From the NCBI RefSeq assembly GCF_016924665.1, contig NZ_JAFFJT010000018.1, forward strand, positions 1 through 64,000: DNA of 64,000 nucleotides, given 5' to 3'. The notes below the pieces were generated by a model, which was not told the DNA's origin, did not search any database, and was given only the letters and a program-made list of their open reading frames with translations. Positions 36,001-42,830 of the stretch are shown here, piece after piece (position 1 is the first letter of the stretch; each line of letters begins with the position of its first letter). The stretch is from Nocardioides sp. SYSU D00038 (GTDB lineage Bacteria; Actinomycetota; Actinomycetes; Propionibacteriales; Nocardioidaceae). Position numbers and translations under genes: made by a program.

Positions 36001-36233
36001 TCCTCGAGCAGCCGCCGTACCCGCACCACGTGGCTGCGCAGCGTCGTGGCCGCGCCGTCGGTGGGTGTCTCCCCCCACAGGGCGTGCACCAGCCGGTCGA
36101 CCGGCACCGGCCGGCCGTGGTGGACCAGCAGCATGGCCAGGAGCAGGCGTGGCTTGGGTCCGCCCAGGTGGACGAGCGACCCCGATGCCGAACGGACCTC
36201 GAGCGGACCCAGCAGGCTGAAGGCGGGTCCCAC
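33093..36233 (-). CDS. SARP-type regulator with embedded LuxR HTH and NB-ARC ATPase
   Basis: 1046-residue regulator related to AfsR. Domain order: OmpR-like winged HTH (1-95, with RVRRLLEEAG...SGGYVLEV); bacterial transcriptional activation domain (100-245); LuxR-type HTH (273-333, LTNAEIAAEFHVSQRTVESHVAALRRKL); P-loop ATPase of NB-ARC/AAA type (345-600) with Walker A GPPGVGKS (369-376) and LLVLDDCD as Walker B; and a TPR-like helical C-terminus (650-1046). Two DNA-binding domains in one protein are unusual: AfsR has only the first. GTG start six bases after TACAGT on the minus strand (36240-36245), so leaderless. Divergent from an ECF sigma factor and ahead of the methyltransferase pair. Targets and trigger are unknown. 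Confidence 0.9.
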   Translation of the reverse strand: MGPAFSLLGPLEVRSASGSLVHLGGPKPRLLLAMLLVHHGRPVPVDRLVHALWGETPTDGAATTLRSHVVRVRRLLEEAGTPARLETRSGGYVLEVDANDVDVTRFEQLLGEGRAAADAGRLDEAAGLLDQALALWRGDVLADLLAPEFAVAATADWAEKRLVAHETRLDVQLARGRHRDAVPVLQTLVEEHPFRERFAAQLMLALYRSGRQADALAVASTTRARLGDELGLDPGAELQELETAVLRQDPSLDLPAAPVVSTPQPPEDDDTGWDALTRRETATLLAIGRRLTNAEIAAEFHVSQRTVESHVAALRRKLDASSRAELVDAALALQARSVPTPGGAFVGREDDVRTVRELLDVSRWVTVCGPPGVGKSRLAMEVATAQDRAPVVVGLDAVEPGEVAAAVAAALDVTVERPESLVAACASGLSGQPTLLVLDDCDLVLDEVSALATDLVRRAPRLTVLTTSRSPVGGRGEAVHPVAPLPVGPGSAAVELFLDRARTARAEVDAAATPAVERICSLLDGLPLAVELAAARLAHLPIDDLAARLEHGFEALERARPVDRHRTLETAFAWTWDVLDDDERRVLSCLAALPVAFDLSVAEAVAGEGTAGTVLRLVDRSLVLATGPDEPAGALRVLGALRTFALSRTPEPEAAETRRRHARLMTDRVLARVARARTDDSPAAFRAVAALGAGAAAAARWAAEHDPPLAALLAASLAELGEQYRPEATTLATLARVARDERVRAVATPDQLLQLGLGLAFSDLELVTELGHLAHQRAEEPHERRAAHQLAGWAAAYQGRTEVALAELGRAEELAEEQGATWHLACVRQGLGIALRPVDTDRSLAAFTASLGSYAAAGDTAHVNNVRYMMAATAVRAGRRDEEVRDWIDLCIAYAREVGNPHELAHALMVRGLYEEAATEVEADEMAEALSDLEASGDLRCLARMRLVMARDRPSADRIGLLEQAHEAAAGVGDPDLVSEVSGHLVAAHWAAGAHRAAAVELGRLQALVGDDRARSVAPAPLLEELDRWRTALAEGAARVAAAHVH

Positions 36234-36239
36234 GCCAGC

Positions 36240-36245
36240 ACTGTA
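36240..36245 (-). promoter_or_regulatory. -10 box TACAGT of the SARP regulator
   Basis: On the minus strand TACAGT is followed by six bases and the GTG start. The remaining gap to the sigma factor start (36246-36396) has no clear palindrome. Confidence 0.5.
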
Positions 36246-36396
36246 CGACGTCCGCGGCCCGCCGTCGCGGCTCCGACGCCGACCCGAGGCCCGACCCGTT
36301 CACCGCTCCGCTGCCGGGCCACAAGGATCCTGCAAGGTCGCCGCAACCGGTCGCTGGGAGAACTGTCCTGACGGACCCTCACCCAGGAGCACGACG

Positions 36397-36930
36397 ATGA
36401 CCACCACCCAGCTCGCGCCGGAGACCGACCCGGACACCGAGTCCACCGAGTTCACCGACTTCTACCGCCGCTCCTTCGACCGGCTGGTCCGTCAGCTCAC
36501 CGCCCGCCTGGGCGACCGCGACCTGGCCCGCGACGCGGTGCAGGAGGCGTTCGCGCGCGGCTGGCGGCACCCCTCGGCACCCGACTGGGCCGAGCGCGGC
36601 GACGCCTGGGTGCACACCACGGCCTACCGCGTCGCCGTCGACGGCTTCCGCCGCGGCGGCCGGTTCCAGCGGGCGACCGAGCTGATCGCCGCTGCCGAGG
36701 TGCAGACCCAGCCTCCGGCCCCGCTCGACGAGCGCGCGGCGCTGGTCGCGGCGCTGCGGCGACTGCCGGAGGAGCAGCGCCAGGCCGTCGTCCTCCACTA
36801 CATCGCCGACCTCTCGGTGCACGAGGTCGCCGAGCGCACCGGCGTGGCCGACGGGACGGTCAAGTCGCGGCTGAGCCGTGCCCGGGCCGCGCTCGCCGAG
36901 ATGCTCGGTCCCGACGCCGCGGTGGCCTGA
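36397..36930 (+). CDS. ECF-type RNA polymerase sigma factor
   Basis: 177 residues; ATG preceded by AGGAGCACGACG. Region 2 (FTDFYRRSFDRLVRQLTARLGDRDLARDAVQEAFARGWRH, with the DAVQEAF core-binding motif) and region 4 (LPEEQRQAVVLHYIADLSVHEVAERTGVADGTVKSRLSRARAALAEML) are both intact. It belongs to the SigE-like ECF group. No anti-sigma gene (zinc-binding HxxxCxxC type) is adjacent; control might come from the divergent SARP regulator or from elsewhere. Confidence 0.93.
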   Translation: MTTTQLAPETDPDTESTEFTDFYRRSFDRLVRQLTARLGDRDLARDAVQEAFARGWRHPSAPDWAERGDAWVHTTAYRVAVDGFRRGGRFQRATELIAAAEVQTQPPAPLDERAALVAALRRLPEEQRQAVVLHYIADLSVHEVAERTGVADGTVKSRLSRARAALAEMLGPDAAVA

Positions 36931-36956
36931 GGCCGCCGCCCGCCGGGGTCCGGTGG

Positions 36957-36995
36957 GCCGGGCGCCCTCCCGTCCCCCTGGGGAGGGCGTCCGGC
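36957..36995. terminator. bidirectional terminator between sigma factor and SGNH gene
   Basis: GCCGGGCGCCCTCCC pairs with GGGAGGGCGTCCGGC, 14 of 15 positions, around a loop of C and T. It lies between two convergent genes, ending 7 bp before the SGNH stop codon. Confidence 0.75.
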
Positions 36996-37001
36996 GCGGG
37001 C

Positions 37002-38186
37002 TCAGCGGCAGCGGCGCAGCACCGGACGGAGCACGCGCAGGCTGCCGGCGCCCGGTCGCACCAGCCGGACCCGCACCACGGCCCGGCGGGTCACCGGGCC
37101 GCGCACCCGCCAGCGGTACGGCGCGGCCACGTCGACCCTGCGGGTGGTGCCGGCGGTGCGGAAGCCCACGCGGTCGACGAGGCCGAGACCCCCGCGCACG
37201 GTGAGGCGAGGTCGCCCGCGCACGCACCGCTGCCCGACCGACAGCGAGGCGCGCGCCGCGCGCAGCTGCTCGTTGCGGGCCTGGCCGGCCGCCCGCACCA
37301 CCTGGCCGGCGAACGCCCGCATCCCCAGCGCCGTCGGGTGGAAGGGCACCGCGCCGTCGCCGCTCAGCGGCACCAGCCCCTCCAGCCACCGCCGGCCGGG
37401 CGGGGCGCAGGCCGTGTGGTCGAGGGCGCCCGGCGTCGCGCCGAGATCGGTGAACGTCGCGCCCGCTCGACGGGCCTCGCCGGCGAGGATCCCGTTCAGC
37501 CGGTCGATGAGGTCCTGCACGTAGGTCGCGTCGGCCACGGTCAGCGGCTGGGTCAGCGGGCAGGCGCCGGGCGGGACGTAGCGGCCGTAGCCGACCACGA
37601 CCACCGCGGCCCGCGGCGCCTCGCGCCGCACGGCCGCGAGCACGCGTCGTACGCCCGGCCGCACGGCCGCCACGGCCGCGCGCATCTCGTCGCCCTCGCG
37701 CTGCGCGCACCCCGGGACCAGGCAGCGGACCACCGCGGAGACGATGCCCGCGTCGTTGGCGCCGATCGGCCCCACCGAGACCAGCGTGGTCCGCCCGTCG
37801 ACGGCGTCGAGCTGGGGCGGGTTCTGCCCCTGGGTCTCGAAGGCGTGGATCGTCTCGGCGCTGCTGCACGTCGCGTCGGCGAAGGCGGCGCCGCTGGTCC
37901 CGAGCGCGGCCGCCACGAGCGAGGGGAAGTTGACCGCGCTGCGGTAGCACGGCGAGGGCGCTCCGGGTCGCTGCGGCACGATGATCGGCCCCGCGGCCGA
38001 GGAGTCGCCCAGCGCGGCGTACCGCTCCTGGGTGAGCGGCGCGGCGGTCGCGGCACCGGCGTCCGAGGCGGACCCCGCCGCGGTGCCGGCCGGGACGGCC
38101 GGGAGCACGGTCGCGACCAGCACGGTCAGGACGCTGGTCGCGGCGGCGGTGAGCGGCCGGTGCAGCCGGCGGGTCGGGACGGTCAC
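37002..38186 (-). CDS. secreted SGNH/GDSL esterase
   Basis: 394 residues from the GTG at 38186 (GAGGGGAGCCC upstream). Signal peptide 1-38. Block I is YAALGDSSAAG with the nucleophile Ser, block III GANDAG with the oxyanion Asn, and the C-terminal HPTALGM carries the catalytic His; block V thus differs from classic GDSL lipases in the style of actinobacterial SEST-like enzymes. Several Cys pairs suggest disulfides. A beta-strand-rich extension of about 90 residues follows the catalytic domain, rich in Val and Arg. It probably removes acyl groups from lipids or polysaccharides outside the cell. Confidence 0.88.
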   Translation of the reverse strand: MTVPTRRLHRPLTAAATSVLTVLVATVLPAVPAGTAAGSASDAGAATAAPLTQERYAALGDSSAAGPIIVPQRPGAPSPCYRSAVNFPSLVAAALGTSGAAFADATCSSAETIHAFETQGQNPPQLDAVDGRTTLVSVGPIGANDAGIVSAVVRCLVPGCAQREGDEMRAAVAAVRPGVRRVLAAVRREAPRAAVVVVGYGRYVPPGACPLTQPLTVADATYVQDLIDRLNGILAGEARRAGATFTDLGATPGALDHTACAPPGRRWLEGLVPLSGDGAVPFHPTALGMRAFAGQVVRAAGQARNEQLRAARASLSVGQRCVRGRPRLTVRGGLGLVDRVGFRTAGTTRRVDVAAPYRWRVRGPVTRRAVVRVRLVRPGAGSLRVLRPVLRRCR

Positions 38187-38293
38187 GGGCTCCCCCTCGG
38201 GCGTCGGTGCCAGGACCGTACCCCCGACCCGGTCGGGACAGCCCACCGCCGGACCCGGCGGGTGGCCGGGGGCGCCCCGGGTACCGCCCCGCC

Positions 38294-38791
38294 ATGACCG
38301 ACCCGACCAGCGACCCCGCCACCGACCACGCTGCCCGGCTGCTCGACCTGCTGGGCGACCTGCCGATCGCCATGTTCACCACCACCGACGACGACGGCCG
38401 ACTGCGCGCCGTGCCGATGGCGCGCCAGGAGGTGGAGCCGTCGGCCGAGCTCTGGTTCATCACCGCGCGCGACACCGACCACGTCCGCCATCTTCGGACT
38501 CGGCCGCACGTCGGGCTCACGTTCGCCAGCAGCGACGCCTGGGTCTCGGTGCACGGCACCGCCGAGGTGGTCACCGACCGCGCCAAGCTCGAGGAGCTGT
38601 GGAACACCTTCGCCGAGGCCTGGCTGCCCGGCGGCCCGGACAACCCCGACGCCGTGCTGGTGCGGGTCGACCTCGAGGGCGGGGAGTACTGGGACACCCC
38701 CGGCAGCAAGGTTGCCTCGCTGGTGAGCTTCGTCAAGACCCGCCTGACCGGCGACACCTTCGACGCCGACCACGGCGCCGCCGACCTCTGA
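38294..38791 (+). CDS. pyridoxamine-5'-phosphate-oxidase-family (general stress protein 26-like) protein
   Basis: 165-residue split-barrel flavin-binding protein. Recognisable by AMFTTTDDDGRLRAVPMARQEVEPSAELWFITARDTDHVRHLRTRPHVGLTFASSDAWVSVHGTAEVVTDRAKLEELW and EYWDTPGSKVASL, the pattern of the GSP26-like group (Pfam Pyridox_ox_2 style). Probably binds FMN or F420. The ATG lies near TACCGC with no ribosome binding site, so possibly leaderless. First of a run of small conserved genes; the link to stress is by family only. Confidence 0.88.
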   Translation: MTDPTSDPATDHAARLLDLLGDLPIAMFTTTDDDGRLRAVPMARQEVEPSAELWFITARDTDHVRHLRTRPHVGLTFASSDAWVSVHGTAEVVTDRAKLEELWNTFAEAWLPGGPDNPDAVLVRVDLEGGEYWDTPGSKVASLVSFVKTRLTGDTFDADHGAADL

Positions 38792-38827
38792 GCGACTGCT
38801 CGGACGCCGGCCGGGTAACGCAGGGGC

Positions 38828-39160
38828 ATGGCCGAGGTCGACGAGCAGGTGCAGGACGTCTGGGACGACTGGCAGGCGGCGGTGAACATGACGCAGGCCG
38901 AGCTGGAGAAGTGGCTCGACACCGAGGAGTCGCGGTCGGTGGGCCAGGGTGAGGGCGAGTCGACCGGGCACCGCTCCGGACGCCGGATCGTGTCGATCCT
39001 GGGCACGAGCAAGTCCGAGCTGACGGCCGACGACGCCGCCCACATGCGCAAGGTCGTCGGCTACGTCCACCGTCACCTGGCCCAGCGGCCCGCTGGCGAC
39101 GTCGCGGACACCAAGTGGCGGTGGTCGCTGATGAACTGGGGCCACGACCCGGAGAAGTAG
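38828..39160 (+). CDS. DUF3140 family protein
   Basis: 110 residues. The conserved part reads DDWQAAVNMTQAELEKWLDTEESRSVG...SGRRIVSILGTSKSELTADDAAHMRKVVGYVHRHLAQRP and ends in WRWSLMNWGHDP, which I recognise as the DUF3140 pattern. Function unknown; family members are often near DNA-repair or stress genes. A TAACGC box is six bases before the ATG. The next gene starts 3 bp after its stop. Confidence 0.85.
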   Translation: MAEVDEQVQDVWDDWQAAVNMTQAELEKWLDTEESRSVGQGEGESTGHRSGRRIVSILGTSKSELTADDAAHMRKVVGYVHRHLAQRPAGDVADTKWRWSLMNWGHDPEK

Positions 39161-39162
39161 CG

Positions 39163-39990
39163 GTGGCCCGCGCGCTGATCGGCATCTCCGGCTGGAGCTA
39201 CCGCTCCTGGCGCGGTGACTTCTACCCCGAGGGCCTGCGCCAGCGCGACGAGCTGTCCTACGCCGCCGAGCGGATGGGCTCGGTCGAGCTCAACGGCTCC
39301 TTCTACTCCCTGCAGCGCCCCTCGTCCTACGACGCCTGGCGCGACGCGACGCCCGACGACTTCGTGCTCGCGGTCAAGGGCGGGCGCTACCTCACCCACA
39401 TGAAACGGCTGCGCGACACCGACACGGCGTTGGCCAACTTCCTGGCCTCGGGGGTGCTGCGGCTCGGCGCCAAGCTCGGGCCGCTGCTGTGGCAGCTGCC
39501 GGAGTCCGTGCGGTTCGACACCGAGCGGGTGGGCGGTTTCCTGGCCTCGCTGCCGCGCAGCACCGGCGCCGCCGCCGAGGTGGCCGCCCGCCACGACGAC
39601 AAGGTGCCCGAGCCCGCCCTCGAGGCCCTCGACGACCGGCCGCTGCGCCACGCGCTCGAGCCGCGGCACCCGTCGTTCGCGACGGCCGAGGCGGTGGCGC
39701 TGCTGCGCGAGCACGGCGTGGCGCTGGTGCACGCCGACTCGGCGGGCCGCTGGCCGGCGTTCGACGAGGACACCGCCGACTTCCGCTACGTGCGGCTGCA
39801 CGGCCACACCGAGCTCTACGCCAGCGGCTACGACGCCGGCCGGCTCGACGCGTGGGCGGAGCGCTGCCGCGGCTGGCTGGCGGCCGGGCAGGACGTGCAC
39901 GTCTACTTCGACAACGACGCCCGGGGTCACGCACCCCACGACGCGGTCGCCCTGCACCGCCGCCTGACGGACATACACTCCGACGCGTGA
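39163..39990 (+). CDS. DUF72 family protein (YecE-like)
   Basis: 275 residues from the GTG at 39163, with GGAG 9-12 nt before it inside the previous gene. TIM-barrel signatures of DUF72: IGISGWSYRSWRGDFYPEGL at the N-terminus, VELNGSFYSLQ, FVLAVKGGRYLTHMKRL, LLWQLPES, EPRHPSF, and the C-terminal VYFDNDARGHAPHDA. The enzymatic role is unknown; the fold resembles sugar-phosphate isomerases. It is tightly packed between DUF3140 and a TetR gene, so these three are co-transcribed. Confidence 0.92.
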   Translation: MARALIGISGWSYRSWRGDFYPEGLRQRDELSYAAERMGSVELNGSFYSLQRPSSYDAWRDATPDDFVLAVKGGRYLTHMKRLRDTDTALANFLASGVLRLGAKLGPLLWQLPESVRFDTERVGGFLASLPRSTGAAAEVAARHDDKVPEPALEALDDRPLRHALEPRHPSFATAEAVALLREHGVALVHADSAGRWPAFDEDTADFRYVRLHGHTELYASGYDAGRLDAWAERCRGWLAAGQDVHVYFDNDARGHAPHDAVALHRRLTDIHSDA

Positions 39991-40637
39991 CGACCGCGCA
40001 CCCGCCCGGCCCGCGGGCCGACGTCGACGTGCGGCTGCTGCTCCTCGACACCGCCGAGCGGCTCTTCGGCGACACCAGCCCCGAGGGCGTCTCGCTGCGG
40101 GCGATCGCCCGCGAGGCCGGCGTGGCGCCGGCGGCGCTGACCTACTGGTACCCCGCCAAGCACGACCTGGTGGCCGCCGTCGTGCAGCGGCGCTCCCGGC
40201 CGGTGGCCGTGCGGATGCGCGAGCTCCTCGACGTCCTGGTGGCCGCCGACCGGGTCACCCCGCGCCAGGTCGTGGCGGCGGTGCTGCAGCCGCTGGTCGA
40301 CGTGCTCGACGCCGACCCGGTGGGCGGCCTGTCGTGGATGAAGCTCTTCGCCCGCCTCGGCCTCGACGAGGACCCGCTCTGGGTCGCGGAGCTCGGTGAC
40401 GACCAGGAGCTCTCCGCGGCCTTCCTCACCGCCGCCACCCGGGCGCTGCCGACCTTCGACGACGCCCTGGCCCGGCGCACCGGCATCGCGATGTACTCCA
40501 TGCTGACCGCCCTCGCCAGCGTCGACCACGCGGCGTACGGCCGACCCCTGGGCCCCACCGGCCTCGACCCCGCCTGGGCCGAGCAGCTCGCGGTCTTCAC
40601 GACCGCAGGGATGGTCGGGGCCGTCCGTCCGGGGTAG
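39987..40637 (+). CDS. TetR-family transcriptional regulator
   Basis: 216 residues; the GTG overlaps the DUF72 stop by 4 nt. The HTH (15-60) is LLLDTAERLFGDTSPEGVSLRAIAREAGVAPAALTYWYPAKHDLVAAVV. A C-terminal ligand domain with many hydrophobic helices follows. As third member of a small operon it might control it, but no operator was identified. Convergent with the MarR gene across a long hairpin. Confidence 0.88.
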   Translation: MTTAHPPGPRADVDVRLLLLDTAERLFGDTSPEGVSLRAIAREAGVAPAALTYWYPAKHDLVAAVVQRRSRPVAVRMRELLDVLVAADRVTPRQVVAAVLQPLVDVLDADPVGGLSWMKLFARLGLDEDPLWVAELGDDQELSAAFLTAATRALPTFDDALARRTGIAMYSMLTALASVDHAAYGRPLGPTGLDPAWAEQLAVFTTAGMVGAVRPG

Positions 40638-40690
40638 TCACGGGCGAACGGCAGGTGCTTCCGGGCGGATCGGGTGCCGAACGCCCGTGA
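40638..40690. terminator. long bidirectional hairpin terminator
   Basis: Sixteen-base arms at 40638-40653 (TCACGGGCGAACGGCA) and 40675-40690 match at 14 positions; the only mismatch is a symmetric AA/AA bubble. It begins directly after the TetR stop codon and ends 18 bp before the convergent MarR stop codon. Confidence 0.8.
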
Positions 40691-40708
40691 CCACCGTGCC
40701 GCGGCGGG

Positions 40709-41203
40709 TCACCCCTCCAGCACGGCGTCGCGCGCGTCGTTGTAGTCGCGGAGCAGCTCGACGAGGAGCGCAGCGCGGTCGGGGCCCATCCGGGCGAGGG
40801 CGGCACGGATCTGCGCGGCCCGCAGTCGGCCGTCGTGGTCGTACGCCGCGCGGCCGGCGGGGGTGGGCCGCACCGGCCGGCTCGCGCTGCCCTCGACGTC
40901 GAACCGCTCCAGCCAGCCCGCGTCGATCGCGGCGTTGACCTGGCGGTTGACCGTCGACTGCTCGAGCTCGAGCTCGGTCGCGAGCTCGCGCAGGGTGCGG
41001 GGACGGTCGTCGGAGAGCACCCACAGGATCCGGAAGGCCGAGGTCTCGAGCCGGCTGCCGGCGTAGGTCTGGGTGCGGCGGCGCTGGAGGCGGAGCAGCT
41101 GGTCGGCCAGCACCGCGACGTCGGCGGGGTCGTCGGCGGGGTCGTCGGCGGGGTCGTCGGCGGGGTCGTCGGCGGGCGGGGCCGGCTCGGGGGTCTGGGT
41201 CAT
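40709..41203 (-). CDS. MarR-family transcriptional regulator
   Basis: 164 residues. After a short start, residues 9-27 are an acidic Pro-Ala-Asp-Asp repeat encoded by a 12-bp tandem repeat. Then comes the winged HTH (40-110: LETSAFRILWVLSDDRPRTLRELATELELEQSTVNRQVNAAIDAGWLERFDVEG) with the MarR wing, and dimerisation helices at both ends. It is divergent from an MFS efflux gene with a 13-bp palindrome over that gene's -10 box, the classical repressor-pump arrangement. The disordered acidic repeat is not part of the usual MarR fold and may vary in length among strains. Confidence 0.9.
   Translation of the reverse strand: MTQTPEPAPPADDPADDPADDPADDPADVAVLADQLLRLQRRRTQTYAGSRLETSAFRILWVLSDDRPRTLRELATELELEQSTVNRQVNAAIDAGWLERFDVEGSASRPVRPTPAGRAAYDHDGRLRAAQIRAALARMGPDRAALLVELLRDYNDARDAVLEG
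41121..41176. repeat. 12-bp tandem repeats in the MarR gene
   Basis: Four exact copies of TCGGCGGGGTCG (41121-41168) plus two thirds of a fifth. On the coding strand each encodes Asp-Pro-Ala-Asp in rotation. Because the unit is a multiple of three, gain or loss of copies keeps the frame. Confidence 0.92.
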
Positions 41204-41260
41204 GGCTCCGGTGGTCGGCAGGTGATGCGGGTCACGGATTCTTCCAGACCGGACAGGGAT

Positions 41261-41273
41261 GTGTATCGTACAC
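41261..41273. promoter_or_regulatory. MarR-type operator over the efflux-gene promoter
   Basis: GTGTA-TCG-TACAC is a perfect palindrome with a 3-nt centre. It contains the -10 box TATCGT (41264-41269), seven bases before the MFS GTG start. A repressor bound here would block RNA polymerase directly. The match to the divergent MarR protein is inferred. Confidence 0.65.
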
Positions 41274-41276
41274 ACG

Positions 41277-42710
41277 GTGTCCGACGCCCCGCCCTCGACC
41301 GCGACCGACCGCGCACCCCTGACCGTGGTGGCGCTCTGCTTCGGCGGCATGTCCGCCTCGCTGACGCAGACGCTCGTGATCCCGCTGCAGGGCGACCTGC
41401 CCCGGCTGCTGGGCACGTCGGTCTCCAACGCCGGCTGGGTCGTCACCGTCACCCTGCTCGCCGCCGCGGTGGCGATGCCGGTGTCGGGACGGCTCGGCGA
41501 CATCCTCGGCAAGCAGCGGGTCCTGGTCGCCAGCGCCGCGATCCTGGCCGTCGGCTCGGTGGTGTGCGCGCTCTCGACGTCGCTCGCGCCGATGCTGGTC
41601 GGCCGCGCCCTCCAGGGCGTGGCGATGGGCTTCATCCCGGTGGGCATCGCGCTGATGCGCGAGGTCACCCCGCCCCGGCTCACCGGCACCGCGATCGCCG
41701 CGATGAGCGCCACGCTCGGCGTCGGCGGCGCCATCGGGCTGCCGCTCTCGGCGTGGGTCGCCCAGTCCTTCGACTGGCACGCGGTGTTCTGGATGGCCGC
41801 GATCATGGCGGCGCTCACCTCGCTGGGCGTGCTGTTCGTCGTCCCCCACGTGCACGACGCCCACCCCGGACGGATCGACTTCCTCGGGGGCGTCGGGCTC
41901 GGCGTCGGGCTGGTCGGCGTGCTGGTCGGTGTCTCCAAGGCCCACGACTGGGGCTGGGGCTCCGGCCGCACCGTCGGCGCGATCGTGGGTGGCGTCGCCG
42001 TGCTGCTGGTGTGGGGGAGCTACCAGCTGCGCCGCGACGAGCCGCTCGTCGACCTGCGCACCTCCGCCCGCCGTCCGGTGCTGCTCACCAACGTCGCGGC
42101 CGTCGCGATCGGGTTCGGCATGATGGCGCAGGCGATCGTCGTGCCCCAGCTGCTCCAGCTGCCGCGGTCCACCGGGTTCGGCATGGGCCAGACCATGCTC
42201 GAGGCCGGCCTGTGGATGGCGCCCGGCGGCCTGATGATGCTGCTCTTCGCGCCGGTCTCGAGCCGGCTGCTCACCAACGTCGGCCCGAAGCTGACCTTGA
42301 TGGTCGGCGGCTCGGTGCTCGGCGTCGGCTACCTCGTCGCGTTCTTCCTGATGAACGCGGCCTGGGAGCTCGCCGTGGCCTCGATCATCGCCTCGGCCGG
42401 CGTGGGCATCGGGTACGCCGCGATGCCCACGATGATCTTGGGCGCGGTGCCGATGGCCGAGGCCGGCGCCGCCGTCGGCATCAACTCGCTCATGCGCTCG
42501 GTCGGCACCACGGTCGCCTCGGCGGTGATGACCACCGTGCTCGCCGGCTCGGTCACGGCGGCCGGGCTGCCCACCCGGGGCGCCTACGAGGCGTGCTTCC
42601 TGATCGGCGCGGTGGCCGCCTTCGTGGGCGTCGCCATCACCGCCCTGGTGCCGCACGTCCACGTGCGGCCGGCCGCCACGGAGCGGGCGGTCGAGGCGGC
42701 GGCGGCCTGA
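41277..42710 (+). CDS. DHA2-type MFS drug efflux transporter
   Basis: 477 residues from the GTG at 41277; the frame is open 6 codons further up, but those lie in the operator. About 14 transmembrane helices. Motif A is SGRLGDILGKQRVLV, and the GRALQGVAMG and TPPRLTGTAIAAMSATLGVGGAIGLPL segments (motifs B and C) are those of the EmrB/QacA drug:H+ antiporters. It probably exports a hydrophobic toxic compound that also releases the MarR repressor. The C-terminal tail after the last helix is short and Ala-rich. Confidence 0.93.
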   Translation: MSDAPPSTATDRAPLTVVALCFGGMSASLTQTLVIPLQGDLPRLLGTSVSNAGWVVTVTLLAAAVAMPVSGRLGDILGKQRVLVASAAILAVGSVVCALSTSLAPMLVGRALQGVAMGFIPVGIALMREVTPPRLTGTAIAAMSATLGVGGAIGLPLSAWVAQSFDWHAVFWMAAIMAALTSLGVLFVVPHVHDAHPGRIDFLGGVGLGVGLVGVLVGVSKAHDWGWGSGRTVGAIVGGVAVLLVWGSYQLRRDEPLVDLRTSARRPVLLTNVAAVAIGFGMMAQAIVVPQLLQLPRSTGFGMGQTMLEAGLWMAPGGLMMLLFAPVSSRLLTNVGPKLTLMVGGSVLGVGYLVAFFLMNAAWELAVASIIASAGVGIGYAAMPTMILGAVPMAEAGAAVGINSLMRSVGTTVASAVMTTVLAGSVTAAGLPTRGAYEACFLIGAVAAFVGVAITALVPHVHVRPAATERAVEAAAA

Positions 42711-42810
42711 CCGGTGTGACCTGCGACACGCGAATCCCCAGTCTCGCAACGGGATTGCCCGTCGGGTGTCGGGAGCCTCACACCCACCCCGGGTGCCAGG
42801 GGCATCCTTA

Positions 42811-42827
42811 GTTGACGTAAATTCAAC
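42811..42827. promoter_or_regulatory. inverted repeat in front of the hydrolase-fold gene
   Basis: GTTGA-N7-TCAAC with an AT-rich centre, ending 4 bp before the ATG. It is the most AT-rich spot of this intergenic region and may be an operator or contain the promoter. The preceding 100 bp (42711-42810) show only a weak CGAATCCC/GGGATT pairing. Confidence 0.45.
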
Positions 42828-42830
42828 AGC

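Noticed and set aside
36379..39051. An 890-codon open frame on the minus strand
   Set aside because: It crosses the sigma factor, SGNH, PPOX and DUF3140 genes in wrong frames and strands; no domain is visible.
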